Source: Microcystis viridis FACHB-1342
GTDB taxonomy: Bacteria; Cyanobacteriota; Cyanobacteriia; Cyanobacteriales; Microcystaceae
Length of the DNA stretch: 53,803 nt
NCBI RefSeq assembly: GCF_014698335.1
Contig: NZ_JACJSV010000032.1
Coordinates: 1-53,803 of the forward strand
Direction: 5' to 3'
The notes below the pieces were generated by a model, which searched no databases, was not told the origin of the DNA, and was given only the letters and a program-made list of their open reading frames with translations. The position numbers were made by a program, and so were the translations under genes. Of this stretch, positions 44,738-53,521 are shown piece by piece. Numbering within the stretch: position 1 is the first letter of the stretch; each line of letters starts with the position of its first letter.

Positions 44738-46756
44738 ATGAGTTTGTTTGTCGCTGTCGATAACATTGATAAAGTATTCCCCCTCAGTGGTGGCGGTGAA
44801 TATGTGGCCTTGAAAGGTATCGATTTACAGATAAAAAAAGGGGAATTTATCTCCCTTATCGGTCACTCCGGTTGCGGAAAATCAACCCTCTTAAACATGA
44901 TCGCTGGTTTAGATTTGCCCACGGAAGGAGTGGTGACTTTGCAAGGTCAAAGCATTAAAAAACCAGGGCCCGATCGCATGGTAGTCTTCCAAAACTATTC
45001 CCTTTTACCCTGGTTAACCGTCAAAGAAAATATCACTCTAGCCGTCGATCAAGTTCTCACCCAACTGTCAGAAGAAGAAAGAAAAGCCGAAGTCGAAAAA
45101 TATATCGATCTGGTCAATCTTCGTCATGCAGTGGATAAACGTCCCAACGAATTATCGGGGGGGATGAAACAACGGGTAGCGATCGCTCGCGCCCTAGCCA
45201 TTCGTCCGAAAGTCCTACTTTTAGATGAACCCTTTGGGGCGTTAGATGCCCTGACTAGAGGTAATCTACAGGAACAGTTAATGCAGCTGTGCGAAGAATA
45301 CGAAATGACCTCGGTAATGGTGACGCACGATGTGGATGAAGCGGTGCTATTATCCGATCGCATCGTCATGCTCACCAACGGTCCCGGCTCAAAAATTGGC
45401 GGTATTTTGGAAGTAGATATCCCCCGTCCCCGCAAACGCATGGAAGTGGTGGAACACCCCAGTTACTACAGTCTCCGGAGTGAGATTATCTATTTCCTCA
45501 ACCAACAAAAACGGATCAAAAAACTACGCGCTCGCAAAGTCGAAGTAATTGCCCGTCACGGTTTAGAAAAAGTCAATCTAGAAATCGGTTTTGTTCCCCT
45601 CACCGCTTGCGCGCCCCTAGCAGTGGCCAAAGAAAAGGGATTCTTTACTAAACATGGTCTAGATGAGGTGAATTTAGTCCGGGAAACCAGTTGGCGAGGG
45701 GTTGTGGATGGGATCGCAGGGGGATTCCTCGACGGGGCGCAAATGCCTTCAGGAATGCCCACCTGGTTAACCGTCGGTGGTTATCAGGAGCAACCTTTGC
45801 CGATTGTCAGCGCCCTGACTATGACTCGTAACGGTAACGGTGTCACCCTCGCTAAACGCTTCTATGACGAGGGAGTGATTGACGGTAACGCCTTAAGACA
45901 GATGCTATTGGAATCGAAGGAGCAGCGCCATATTTTTGGCATTGTTCACCCCTCCTCGATGCACAATTTGCTCCTGCGTTACTGGTTAGCGGCAGCGGGA
46001 ATTGACCCCGATAAAGACGTTCACCTCGAAACTATTCCCCCGGCCCAAATGGTAGCCGACCTGAAAACCGGTAGTATTGACGGTTACTGTGTCGGTGAAC
46101 CCTGGAACCTACGGGCCGCTATGGAAGATATCGGTTACACTGTCGCTACCGACTTAGAAATCTGGCAGGGCCACCCGGGTAAGGCCCTGGGAGTCCGGGA
46201 AGATTGGGCCAATAAATACCCTAATACCCACGTCGCTTTAGTTAAAGCACTGCTGGAAGGTTGTCGCTACTGTGCCGAGGAAGGGAATCAGGAAGAAATT
46301 CGTCGAATCCTCGCCAGTCGTCAGTACCTTAGTACCAATATCGATTATATCCAACTGGGTGATCCCAACTCCTATGCGTGCAGTCTCGATCGACCGATGA
46401 AAGAATATGCACACCATCTGTTCTATGGAGATGGGGTAAATCGTCCCAGTCGTACCGAACACCTCTGGATGATGACCCAAATGGCACGCTGGGGCCACAT
46501 TCCTTTCCCGCGTAACTGGGTAGAAATTCTCGAACGCGTCTGTCGGGTGGGTGTCTTCAGTACCGCGGCCCGGGAATTGGGTCTAGGGGATATTAAATAT
46601 CGTCGCACACCGATCCTTTTATTCGATGGTATCGAGTTTGATGCCGAGGATCCGATCGGTTATCTCAATAGTTTAGAGATCAAACAAAACGTCACCATGG
46701 CCGAAGTGGCTATTGATGCTCGTCCTAGTGCCAGTGAATCTCGCAAAATTGCCTAA
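44738..46756 (+). CDS. cmpC: BCT1 ATPase with fused regulatory domain
   Basis: A 672-residue protein starting MSLFVAVDNIDKVF at 44738 (AAGGAG 9 nt upstream). Residues 1-255 are an ABC ATPase: Walker A GHSGCGKST, signature LSGGMKQR, Walker B VLLLDEPFGALD. Residues 280-660 form a CmpA/NrtA-like solute-binding domain (NLEIGFVPLTACAPLAVAKE), a cytoplasmic sensor that adjusts transport in NrtC/CmpC proteins. The N-terminus fits CmpC rather than NrtC. Complete, no truncation. Confidence 0.93.
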   Translation: MSLFVAVDNIDKVFPLSGGGEYVALKGIDLQIKKGEFISLIGHSGCGKSTLLNMIAGLDLPTEGVVTLQGQSIKKPGPDRMVVFQNYSLLPWLTVKENITLAVDQVLTQLSEEERKAEVEKYIDLVNLRHAVDKRPNELSGGMKQRVAIARALAIRPKVLLLDEPFGALDALTRGNLQEQLMQLCEEYEMTSVMVTHDVDEAVLLSDRIVMLTNGPGSKIGGILEVDIPRPRKRMEVVEHPSYYSLRSEIIYFLNQQKRIKKLRARKVEVIARHGLEKVNLEIGFVPLTACAPLAVAKEKGFFTKHGLDEVNLVRETSWRGVVDGIAGGFLDGAQMPSGMPTWLTVGGYQEQPLPIVSALTMTRNGNGVTLAKRFYDEGVIDGNALRQMLLESKEQRHIFGIVHPSSMHNLLLRYWLAAAGIDPDKDVHLETIPPAQMVADLKTGSIDGYCVGEPWNLRAAMEDIGYTVATDLEIWQGHPGKALGVREDWANKYPNTHVALVKALLEGCRYCAEEGNQEEIRRILASRQYLSTNIDYIQLGDPNSYACSLDRPMKEYAHHLFYGDGVNRPSRTEHLWMMTQMARWGHIPFPRNWVEILERVCRVGVFSTAARELGLGDIKYRRTPILLFDGIEFDAEDPIGYLNSLEIKQNVTMAEVAIDARPSASESRKIA

Positions 46757-46835
46757 AAATCGACTAAGGGGATAATTCCTAGCCAATTATCCCTAGCCAT
46801 TGCTCCTATTATCTAATTTCCCCCAAAGACTAATC

Positions 46836-47675
46836 ATGTACACCACCACCGACACCGTTAACCGAGTAACCCAGACCCCCACTAAAGAAGCTTTTGTTAC
46901 CATTGAAGGAGTTTCTAAGGTTTATCCCACTCCCAGAGGCCCCTACACCGTCCTCAAGGATGTTAATCTCAGCATCAATGAAGGTGAATTTATCTGCGTG
47001 ATCGGTCACTCTGGTTGCGGTAAATCGACCCTATTAAATATGGTGTCGGGTTTTTCTTCTCCCACCGATGGCATCGTTAAAGTTAACGGTAAGACAATTA
47101 CTAAACCCGGGCCCGATCGCATGGTAGTGTTTCAAAACTATGCTTTATTGCCTTGGTTAAGCGTTTTTGAAAATGTCTATCTCGCGGTAGATGCGGTGTC
47201 TCCCAATGCTCCAGAGGCACAAAAACGCTCGATCGTGCGCGACCATTTAGCTATGGTGGGTTTAACCGAAGCTATGGACAAAACCCCTCCCCAAATCTCC
47301 GGGGGGATGAAACAACGGGTTTCGATCGCCCGGGCCCTTTCTATCCGTCCGGAAGTGTTGATTCTTGATGAACCTTTCGGCGCTTTGGATGCGATTACCA
47401 AAGAGGAATTACAGGAAGAATTGCTGAAAATCTGGCAAGATAAACGCTGTACGGTCTTGATGATTACCCACGATATCGATGAGGCTCTTTTCCTCGCTGA
47501 TAAGCTGGTAATGATGACCAATGGACCGGAAGCGAAAATCGGCGAAGTGATGAATATTCATTTCCCCCGTCCCCGCGATCGGGAGAGAATTATGGAGGAT
47601 CCGGAATATTATCGTCTGCGTAACTATGCCCTCGACTTCCTCTATAATCGTTTCGCTCACGATGATGTCAGCTAG
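46836..47675 (+). CDS. cmpD: BCT1 second ATPase
   Basis: About 279 residues from the ATG at 46836. A single ABC ATPase domain: Walker A GHSGCGKST, Q-loop VVFQNYALLPW, signature ISGGMKQR and Walker B VLILDEPFGALD. It pairs with CmpC to power CmpB. Last gene of cmpABCD. Family A element A4 follows about 100 nt downstream. Confidence 0.93.
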   Translation: MYTTTDTVNRVTQTPTKEAFVTIEGVSKVYPTPRGPYTVLKDVNLSINEGEFICVIGHSGCGKSTLLNMVSGFSSPTDGIVKVNGKTITKPGPDRMVVFQNYALLPWLSVFENVYLAVDAVSPNAPEAQKRSIVRDHLAMVGLTEAMDKTPPQISGGMKQRVSIARALSIRPEVLILDEPFGALDAITKEELQEELLKIWQDKRCTVLMITHDIDEALFLADKLVMMTNGPEAKIGEVMNIHFPRPRDRERIMEDPEYYRLRNYALDFLYNRFAHDDVS

Positions 47676-47772
47676 ATGCGAGCATTTGTATTAGTTTGGG
47701 GTGCGGTTGACTTAATAGCGATCGCACCTAGATTTTTTTTCTAAGGAAGCCTTCTTCAAGTAAAATTATTTC

Positions 47773-47914
47773 TAAGTAGGTAGATTTTAAAAATTGTCAG
47801 ATACCCCCCTTAATAAGGGGGCAGGGGGGATCAACGCCCCCTTATTAAGGGGGGATCAAGGGGGGATCAACGCCCCCCCTTATTAAGGGGGGATTAAGGG
47901 GGGATCAGCTTACT
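47773..47914 (+). repeat. Family A miniature element A4
   Basis: Starts TAAGTAGGTAGATTTTAAAA, has three CCCCCTTATTAAGGGGG-type palindromes in a row and ends near GATCAGCTTACTTG. The repeated hairpins lie between cmpD and the PsiE-like gene and could end transcription of the cmp operon. Confidence 0.8.
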
Positions 47915-47980
47915 TGTCAACTAAATAGAACAATTAGCAATCAAATACAATAATAATTTTTACTTTTTACTTAATTGATC

Positions 47981-48454
47981 ATGCTCAAACAGATACGGAA
48001 ACTACTTATCAATTTCGGTCAACAATGGCGCGATGAAAATTTTATGAAGTCGATTCATGTCGTTGAAAACTTAGTTTCTAAGGTTTTATCCGTAGCCTTA
48101 ATTATTGTTATTATTGTTTCTCTTTATGATCTAGTAGTTATCCTAATCCGAGATTTATTTACTACGGAACCCATCGGTTTTTTTGGCAAAACTTTAATTG
48201 AAATTTTCGGTTTATTTCTCAATATTTTAATTGCATTAGAGTTATTAGAAAACATCACTGCTTACCTAAGAAAACACATCGTACAGGTTGAATTAGTCGT
48301 AGTTACGGCTTTAATTGCCATCTCTCGAAAAATTATTATTTTCGATCCCAACAAATACAGTAAAGATGATTTAATTGCGCTCACCGTGGGAACCTTAGCT
48401 TTAGCGGCAAGTTATTGGTTAATCAGAAAAGTTAATCGCGATAATCGCTCTTGA
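47981..48454 (+). CDS. PsiE-family membrane protein
   Basis: About 157 residues from the ATG at 47981 (the frame opens at a TTG two codons earlier). Four transmembrane segments and the pattern YDLVVILIRDLF, EIFGLFLNILIALELLENI and KIIIFDPNKYSKDDL fit the phosphate-starvation-inducible PsiE family. Its biochemical role is unknown. It follows the cmp operon but is separated by element A4, so co-regulation is doubtful. Confidence 0.8.
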   Translation: MLKQIRKLLINFGQQWRDENFMKSIHVVENLVSKVLSVALIIVIIVSLYDLVVILIRDLFTTEPIGFFGKTLIEIFGLFLNILIALELLENITAYLRKHIVQVELVVVTALIAISRKIIIFDPNKYSKDDLIALTVGTLALAASYWLIRKVNRDNRS

Positions 48455-48497
48455 ATTAAGGGAAAGGGATAGATTTTCTAAATCTATCCCTTCTAAA

Positions 48498-48722
48498 TAG
48501 GGTGTGCTGAAAAAGTTTGTTGGTGGGGTTAAGGAGTCAGGAGTCAGGAGTCGGGAGTTTCAGGCCTTGTTGCCCTCTCTTTTTGTACCAATTTATGTAC
48601 TAAAAGAAGGATAATGCAAGGTTTTTGAGAGTCCCAATCCGATTTTCGCAGCATGAACATCGGATTTTAACAGGTCAAAAGCCTTATTTTAAAAGGGTTT
48701 TACCATTATTCAGCAAACCCTA
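48498..48722 (+). repeat. Family B miniature element B4
   Basis: TAGGGTGTGCTGAAAAAGTT to TATTCAGCAAACCCTA, about 225 bp, with an interior different from B1, B3 and B5. It is followed after six bases by element B5, giving a tandem pair. Confidence 0.8.
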
Positions 48723-48728
48723 AATATT

Positions 48729-48946
48729 TAGGGTTTGCTGAATAAATCTAAAAACATTGTTCGATAATACTTTTAGACTTTTTTCCCCTTAAAAAGTGCC
48801 GGCCATTGGAGTAATCGGGGGGAAAATTCAGGGACTTTTTCCCTGAAAATTAGGTAATTGACCCCCTGAAAATGGGTAAAACCCTACACCCCACACCCTA
48901 CACCCTACACCCCACCCCCAGGAAAAACTTTTTGCCGCAAACCCTA
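48729..48946 (+). repeat. Family B miniature element B5
   Basis: About 218 bp, very similar to B1 along its whole length, including the AAAAAGTGCC arm and the CACCCCACACCCTACACC tract. It ends one base before the stop codon of the SH3b gene, exactly as B1 does at the LapA-domain gene. Confidence 0.85.
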
Positions 48947-48947
48947 T

Positions 48948-49460
48948 TTACTGGACTCTAGAAATATTACCCGCTTTAATCCAACCTTCGCGACCATCGG
49001 ACAGACGCACGCGATGCCATTGCCCATCGCTGCTGGTTCCCACCACACTGACTTTAGTATTATAATCCAGACCGCCGAGACGAGTGGATTCACTGGTAGG
49101 TTCCGAGCGCAGACTTAAACCGCTTTGCCATGTCACCCGCGCTTGATAACCCTCGGATGTGGTTTCTTTTTTTGTTTCTTCGGGACTGGGTTTCGGGGCA
49201 GCTTTTGGTGCTGGGGCAGCTGTGGGAGACTCTTTCACCTCAGCTTGGGGTTGTTCTTGGACGGGAGTAGTGGGGATGGGTTTAGCGGCTTTTTCCTCCT
49301 TAGTTTCCTCTTTTTTCTCCTCGGTAAAGACGGGTTTAGGAGGATTAGAATTCATACCAGAGAGAAGTATATAGGCGACAGCAGTGGCCCCACCGACTAA
49401 AATGACCACTCCCAGGACAAAACCAACCATAAATTGTAATAAACCAGATAAACGCTTCAT
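48948..49460 (-). CDS. Membrane-anchored SH3b-domain protein
   Basis: A 170-residue protein: one N-terminal transmembrane helix (about residues 10-33), a Pro/Glu/Lys/Ala-rich linker (36-100) and a C-terminal bacterial SH3 domain (about 105-168, LSLRSEPTSESTRLGGL, then GREGWIKAGNIS). SH3b domains often bind peptidoglycan or other wall material, so the linker probably spans the periplasm to the wall. It lies 12 nt downstream of ycf46 on the same strand, so the two may form an operon. Confidence 0.82.
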   Translation of the reverse strand: MKRLSGLLQFMVGFVLGVVILVGGATAVAYILLSGMNSNPPKPVFTEEKKEETKEEKAAKPIPTTPVQEQPQAEVKESPTAAPAPKAAPKPSPEETKKETTSEGYQARVTWQSGLSLRSEPTSESTRLGGLDYNTKVSVVGTSSDGQWHRVRLSDGREGWIKAGNISRVQ

Positions 49461-49472
49461 ATTGGTGCTAAA

Positions 49473-50978
49473 TTAACTGTTAGGATTAACATTAAAACGA
49501 TCATCGCGAGAGGCTAAACGAGCTTTACCGGACTTGGCCCAATCCTGTAGAAACTGGATCTGTTCTTGAGCAGTGCGGGCTAGGGGTATAATCTGACTAG
49601 CGGCCTCAAGCACATCATCGGTGCTAAAGTCGCGATTTTGACTAAACCCGATGTGCATCGCTTCCACGATGGTTTGTTCGATTTCTGCCCCCGAAAAATC
49701 GGGAGTTTCGTAGGCTAGTCGCTTTATATCATAACTTTTTAGATTATGGGGCCGGACTTTCCCCAGATGAACGCTAAAAATCTCCTCGCGGGACTTTTGG
49801 CTAGGTAGTCCGACAAAAAATATCTCATCGAAGCGTCCTTTTCGCAACATTTCCGGGGGCAAAGATTGGATGTTATTAGCCGTAGCGACGACAAAAACTG
49901 GCGATTGTTTCTCCGCTAACCAAGTGATAAAAGTCCCGAAAACCCGTCCGGTGGTTCCTCCGTCGCCTTTTCCCTCCGCTCCGGCAAAAGCTTTATCGAT
50001 TTCGTCTATCCACAGCACACAGGGAGCTAAAGCTTCGGCGAGATTAATCATCTGACGGGTGCGCGATTCCGATTCTCCCACCAATCCGCCAAATAAACGC
50101 CCCACGTCTAGACGTAGTAGGGGTAAGTGCCAATGATGGGAAATAGCTTTCGCTGTCAGGGATTTACCCGTTCCTTGAATTCCCACCAATAGTAAACCCC
50201 GGGGATTGGGTAAACCGTAGGCGCGGGCGCGTTCACTAAAAGCACCACCGCGACGAATCAGCCAATCTTTGAGATTATCTAGGCCGCCGATGTCAGAAAT
50301 CTGCTCTGTGGCGGGATAAAAGTCCAATATCTGGGTTTGACGAATCGATTGGCGTTTTTCTGCCAAAATTAATTCCACGTCCTCTGGCTCAATTTTGCCG
50401 TGACTGGCTAAACATTTAGCTAAAACCCGACGAATTCTCTCTAGGGATAATCCTTGGGCAGAAAGCACTAATTCATCGAGGAGTGGTTCTTTGACGGGTT
50501 GTCCGGTGGCAGCGATTAATCGCTGAATTTCCTGTTTAATTTCTTCGCCACTGGGGAGGGGAAAATCGACGACGGTGATTACTTCGGTGAGATCCGAGGG
50601 GATAGACAGTTCGGGAGCGACGATAATTAGGTTTTTAGGCTGAGATTTCAGGGAACGGGCAAGATTACGCAATTTTCTGGCGATGGAAATATCTTCGAGA
50701 AAGCGCTGGAAATCGCGTAAAATCATGATGGCGGCGATGTTAGTCGGCAGCTTTTCGACGAATTCAAGAGCTTGCAGGGGATTACGCCGAGCAAAGTTCT
50801 CATTATTGGGATTATCTTGATAACCATCCACGAAATCCCAGACATAGACAGCACGGTTATTGCTCTGTTTGGCAATATCGGCGATCGCTTTTTCGAGACG
50901 TTCTTCTTCTAGGGTGGTAATATAGATGAGAGGATAGCGCGCCCGCAGCAGTAATTGAAATTCTTCACCAAAGCTCAT
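49473..50978 (-). CDS. ycf46: AAA+ ATPase Ycf46
   Basis: A 501-residue AAA+ protein of the Ycf46 family found in cyanobacteria and algal plastids. The N-terminal 230 residues are a family-specific domain. The AAA module has Walker A VGIQGTGKSLTAK, Walker B CVLWIDEIDKAF, and the sensor/second-region motifs VVATANNIQSLPPEMLRKGR. A homologue in Synechocystis has been linked to inorganic-carbon use and photosynthetic regulation. Its closeness to cmpABCD is therefore suggestive but may be chance, because the genes are on opposite strands. Likely cytoplasmic. Confidence 0.93.
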   Translation of the reverse strand: MSFGEEFQLLLRARYPLIYITTLEEERLEKAIADIAKQSNNRAVYVWDFVDGYQDNPNNENFARRNPLQALEFVEKLPTNIAAIMILRDFQRFLEDISIARKLRNLARSLKSQPKNLIIVAPELSIPSDLTEVITVVDFPLPSGEEIKQEIQRLIAATGQPVKEPLLDELVLSAQGLSLERIRRVLAKCLASHGKIEPEDVELILAEKRQSIRQTQILDFYPATEQISDIGGLDNLKDWLIRRGGAFSERARAYGLPNPRGLLLVGIQGTGKSLTAKAISHHWHLPLLRLDVGRLFGGLVGESESRTRQMINLAEALAPCVLWIDEIDKAFAGAEGKGDGGTTGRVFGTFITWLAEKQSPVFVVATANNIQSLPPEMLRKGRFDEIFFVGLPSQKSREEIFSVHLGKVRPHNLKSYDIKRLAYETPDFSGAEIEQTIVEAMHIGFSQNRDFSTDDVLEAASQIIPLARTAQEQIQFLQDWAKSGKARLASRDDRFNVNPNS

Positions 50979-51131
50979 AGCTATTCGTCTATAGTTGTTG
51001 CTATTTATATCATCATCAGAAAATATAGCAGTTAGCCGTCAGTCAAATAAGGATGGCAGGTAAGCCGTACACTACATTTTAAGATAAGTTAAGCTCGTCT
51101 ATAAAAAGATTTTAAAAAAACCAATTTACGC

Positions 51132-51159
51132 TTGTATTTTTTTAAATGTATGGTATAAT
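51132..51159 (+). promoter_or_regulatory. Promoter-like sequence in the ycf46-tnpB gap
   Basis: TTGTAT and a perfect TATAAT are separated by 16 nt. Transcription from here would enter the hairpin at 51240-51320 without an ORF, so a small RNA is possible. Confidence 0.5.
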
Positions 51160-51342
51160 GTTATTGCCTTAATCGAGATTAAACCTGTATTAACTAAATC
51201 AATATCTTGTTAATTAGATTAAGCTTTAGTAAATTAAATCGGCCCATTAGGAGGGTAAGCCAATCTTAACAATCCTTGATCAAATAAACTTTATGTGAGT
51301 TGCTTACCCAGAGGCCGGTTCAGGCATATTTAAGTAGAATTT

Positions 51343-51475
51343 GCCATCTCAATTGTTAAGCAAAAATCAACCAAATGGGTCGAGTTCGTAACTATGATGA
51401 TTGACTGGTATCACTTGAAATGCCGACGCGGATCACAAGTCAATTGTCAATAGCGTTTGAGATGCTCTCACCCTG
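51343..51475 (+). repeat. Family D repeat, copy 2
   Basis: Inverted copy of the repeat at 26998-27160, with more base changes and a degenerated end hairpin (CTCACCCTGGCC). It lies about 240 bp upstream of tnpB. Confidence 0.75.
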
Positions 51476-51716
51476 GCCTATTAGGGGTTAACCACAGAAA
51501 CCAAAAACCTAACTAAAGCTTTTTAAAGTTACTCATTCCTGTAGCTATATAACTAAAATAAGTAACTTTTGCCACCGATAGATTTTAAGAACGTTAAGTA
51601 CCTAAGCAAAATTAATTACACATTTCGATAAAGCTTTTGCCTCTTGCCTATTGCCTCTTGCCTGTTTTCACTAGGAAATTTATTTTGCACGACTACTTAT
51701 CAGGTATAATCAAGAT

Positions 51717-52952
51717 ATGAAGCTAGTTGAACGTCATATTATCAGTCAAAACCATCCCTTCTGGTCAGAAATCGACCATTATGCCTTTTTGTCAAAAAAT
51801 TTGTTCAATCTAGCTAACTACCATTATCGCCAATATTTCTTTGAAAACTCCCAAAAACTGAGTTTCAATCAACTCTATTATCTGGTATCTAAAACCTCAG
51901 ATTATTTAGCTTTACCCACGAAAGTGAGCAAGCAGATAATCAGAAGATTGGAGCAAGCTTGGGTTAGTTATTTTGCCGCTTTTAGAGCTTGGAAAAAACA
52001 CCCTGAAAAATTTTTAGGAAAACCCAAAATTATTAAGTATAAGGACAAAACCAAAGGAAGAAACCTGCTGATATATTCTCAGGAATCAATTTATAAAAAA
52101 CCTCTAAAAGAAGGAATTTGTCACTTGTCTATGAGCGACTTAAAAATTACCACTTCCCGAAGAGAAATAATTGAGGTGAGAATTGTCCCCAAAAGTAGCT
52201 GTTATGTCATTGAAATAGTCTATGAAAGACGGTCGGAAACCACAGATAAACAAGAGATAGCTGGGATAGATTTAGGAGTTAATAACTTAATGGCTGTAAC
52301 TACAAATCAAACAGGTGTAGCACCTCTTTTGGTAAATGGCAGACCGTTAAAAGCAATTAACACCTTCTACAACAAACAACGTTCCCGCTTACAATCTCAA
52401 CTGAAAACCCAAAATAATCAACCCTCATCTAAGAGATTGCTATTCCTGACCCATAAACGAAACTGTCGAGTAGAAAATTATCTACACACAGCCAGTAAAA
52501 GAGTAATAGATTGGTGTACTATTCATCAAATAGGGACGTTAATAATTGGGCATAATGAGTGGATGAAACAATCTCTTAATCTAGGAAAAAGGAATAATCA
52601 ACAATTTGTCAATATTCCCCATAATAGATTAATAGAAATGTTAACCTACAAAGCTCAATTAAAAGGAATAAAAGTTATAATAACTGAAGAATCCTATACC
52701 TCACAATCCATTGCTTTAGATAGGGATGAGTTACCTAAATATGGTGAAGAAAAACCATTATTTAAGGGAAAAAGGTTAGCTAGGGGACTTTATAAAATGG
52801 AAACAAATCAGTTGTTAAATGCCGATGTCAATGGGGCATTTAACATCATTAGAAAAGTAATTCCTGATGTCATTGACCAGGGAATAAAGGGTTTGCCGTT
52901 TAATCCTGTAGTGCTTGACCCACTACGAATGACTAAGCTTTCAGGCTTTTAA
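51717..52952 (+). CDS. tnpB: IS200/IS605-type TnpB nuclease
   Basis: A 411-residue TnpB (OrfB). The split RuvC nuclease residues are visible: D185 in GIDLGVNNL, E281 in LIIGHNEWMKQ and D370 in LNADVNGAFN. TnpB is an RNA-guided DNA nuclease using an RNA from the element's 3' end. The zinc-ribbon cysteines usually found between RuvC II and III are missing here (EESYTSQSIALDRDELP), as in a known TnpB subgroup. No tnpA is adjacent, so the element depends on a transposase in trans or is immobile. Confidence 0.9.
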   Translation: MKLVERHIISQNHPFWSEIDHYAFLSKNLFNLANYHYRQYFFENSQKLSFNQLYYLVSKTSDYLALPTKVSKQIIRRLEQAWVSYFAAFRAWKKHPEKFLGKPKIIKYKDKTKGRNLLIYSQESIYKKPLKEGICHLSMSDLKITTSRREIIEVRIVPKSSCYVIEIVYERRSETTDKQEIAGIDLGVNNLMAVTTNQTGVAPLLVNGRPLKAINTFYNKQRSRLQSQLKTQNNQPSSKRLLFLTHKRNCRVENYLHTASKRVIDWCTIHQIGTLIIGHNEWMKQSLNLGKRNNQQFVNIPHNRLIEMLTYKAQLKGIKVIITEESYTSQSIALDRDELPKYGEEKPLFKGKRLARGLYKMETNQLLNADVNGAFNIIRKVIPDVIDQGIKGLPFNPVVLDPLRMTKLSGF

Positions 52953-53069
52953 GTAAGTTTGAGTAAGTTTAGTTGAGCGGTAACAAAAGTTAGTCATAGG
53001 TTGGCCGTTTCTTTTCTGTAAATTAATTTCAGCCTTTCTCACAACCATTTCCTAAGGAGGGTTCAATTC

Positions 53070-53192
53070 ATGTTTAAACTAGCTGCAGACTTTTTATCTT
53101 TGGATTTTCTCTGCCGACCAAATCAGAAAAATAAGCCAGAAAGTAAGGTTCTTCGGTTTGTCTTATGCAATGGACGGGGTTATAAGGAATGA
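53070..53192 (+). CDS. 40-residue frame with strong ribosome binding site
   Basis: Reads MFKLAADFLSLDFLCRPNQK and ends RFVLCNGRGYKE. A near-perfect AAGGAGG (about 53054-53060) lies 9 nt before the ATG, unusually good for this genome. Two cysteines, no membrane segment. No family recognised. It could be a real small protein or the truncated start of a longer gene. Confidence 0.45.
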   Translation: MFKLAADFLSLDFLCRPNQKNKPESKVLRFVLCNGRGYKE

Positions 53193-53324
53193 AACCTTTA
53201 TAGAGACAGACATTGCCGCAATTTTTGTCAATTGTTTGCGATCTGGAGCGAACTAATCAATTAAATCTCTTGCCAGATAAGGATTGAGTCGATTTATGCC
53301 CCCATATCGAACCATACCAAGTAA

Positions 53325-53349
53325 CGAAGAGCCGAATTTCGGCTCTTCG
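53325..53349. terminator. Strong hairpin, possible terminator
   Basis: CGAAGAGCCGAA and TTCGGCTCTTCG are perfectly complementary around a minimal loop. It lacks a T run on the + strand (GGAATTGTTATG), so it may act as a structural or bidirectional signal, not a classical terminator. Confidence 0.5.
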
Positions 53350-53521
53350 GGAATTGTTATGCAAATAATTAACTTAAAATAAAATTCGATGAGAGTACCT
53401 AAGCTCAAAAGTAGCTGAAATCCATACAGAGAAGGACTTAAGGCACAAACAGGTTAATATCAAAAGATAGACAATCGAGTTAAGATTTGATATAATAGCC
53501 AAAAACCAGAGTATTTTACCT

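Larger units (their letters stand above)
50979..51716. other. Long structured gene-free stretch before tnpB
   Basis: This 738-bp region has no credible ORF. It holds a promoter-like TTGTAT-16-TATAAT (51132-51159), a hairpin GGGTAAGC (51253-51260) / GCTTACCC (51302-51309) nested in GGCC/GGCC arms, repeat D copy 2 (51343-51475) and low-complexity GCCTCTTGCC repeats near 51640. The left end of the tnpB element should lie here, but I could not fix it. Confidence 0.55.

Noticed and set aside
42366-47675. nrtABCD (nitrate transporter) as the identity of the ABC operon
   Set aside because: The N-terminus of the third gene and several segments of the first ([21 protein letters not shown]) fit CmpC and CmpA better than NrtC and NrtA, and no narB or nirA is adjacent. 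This rests on remembered sequences, so some doubt remains.
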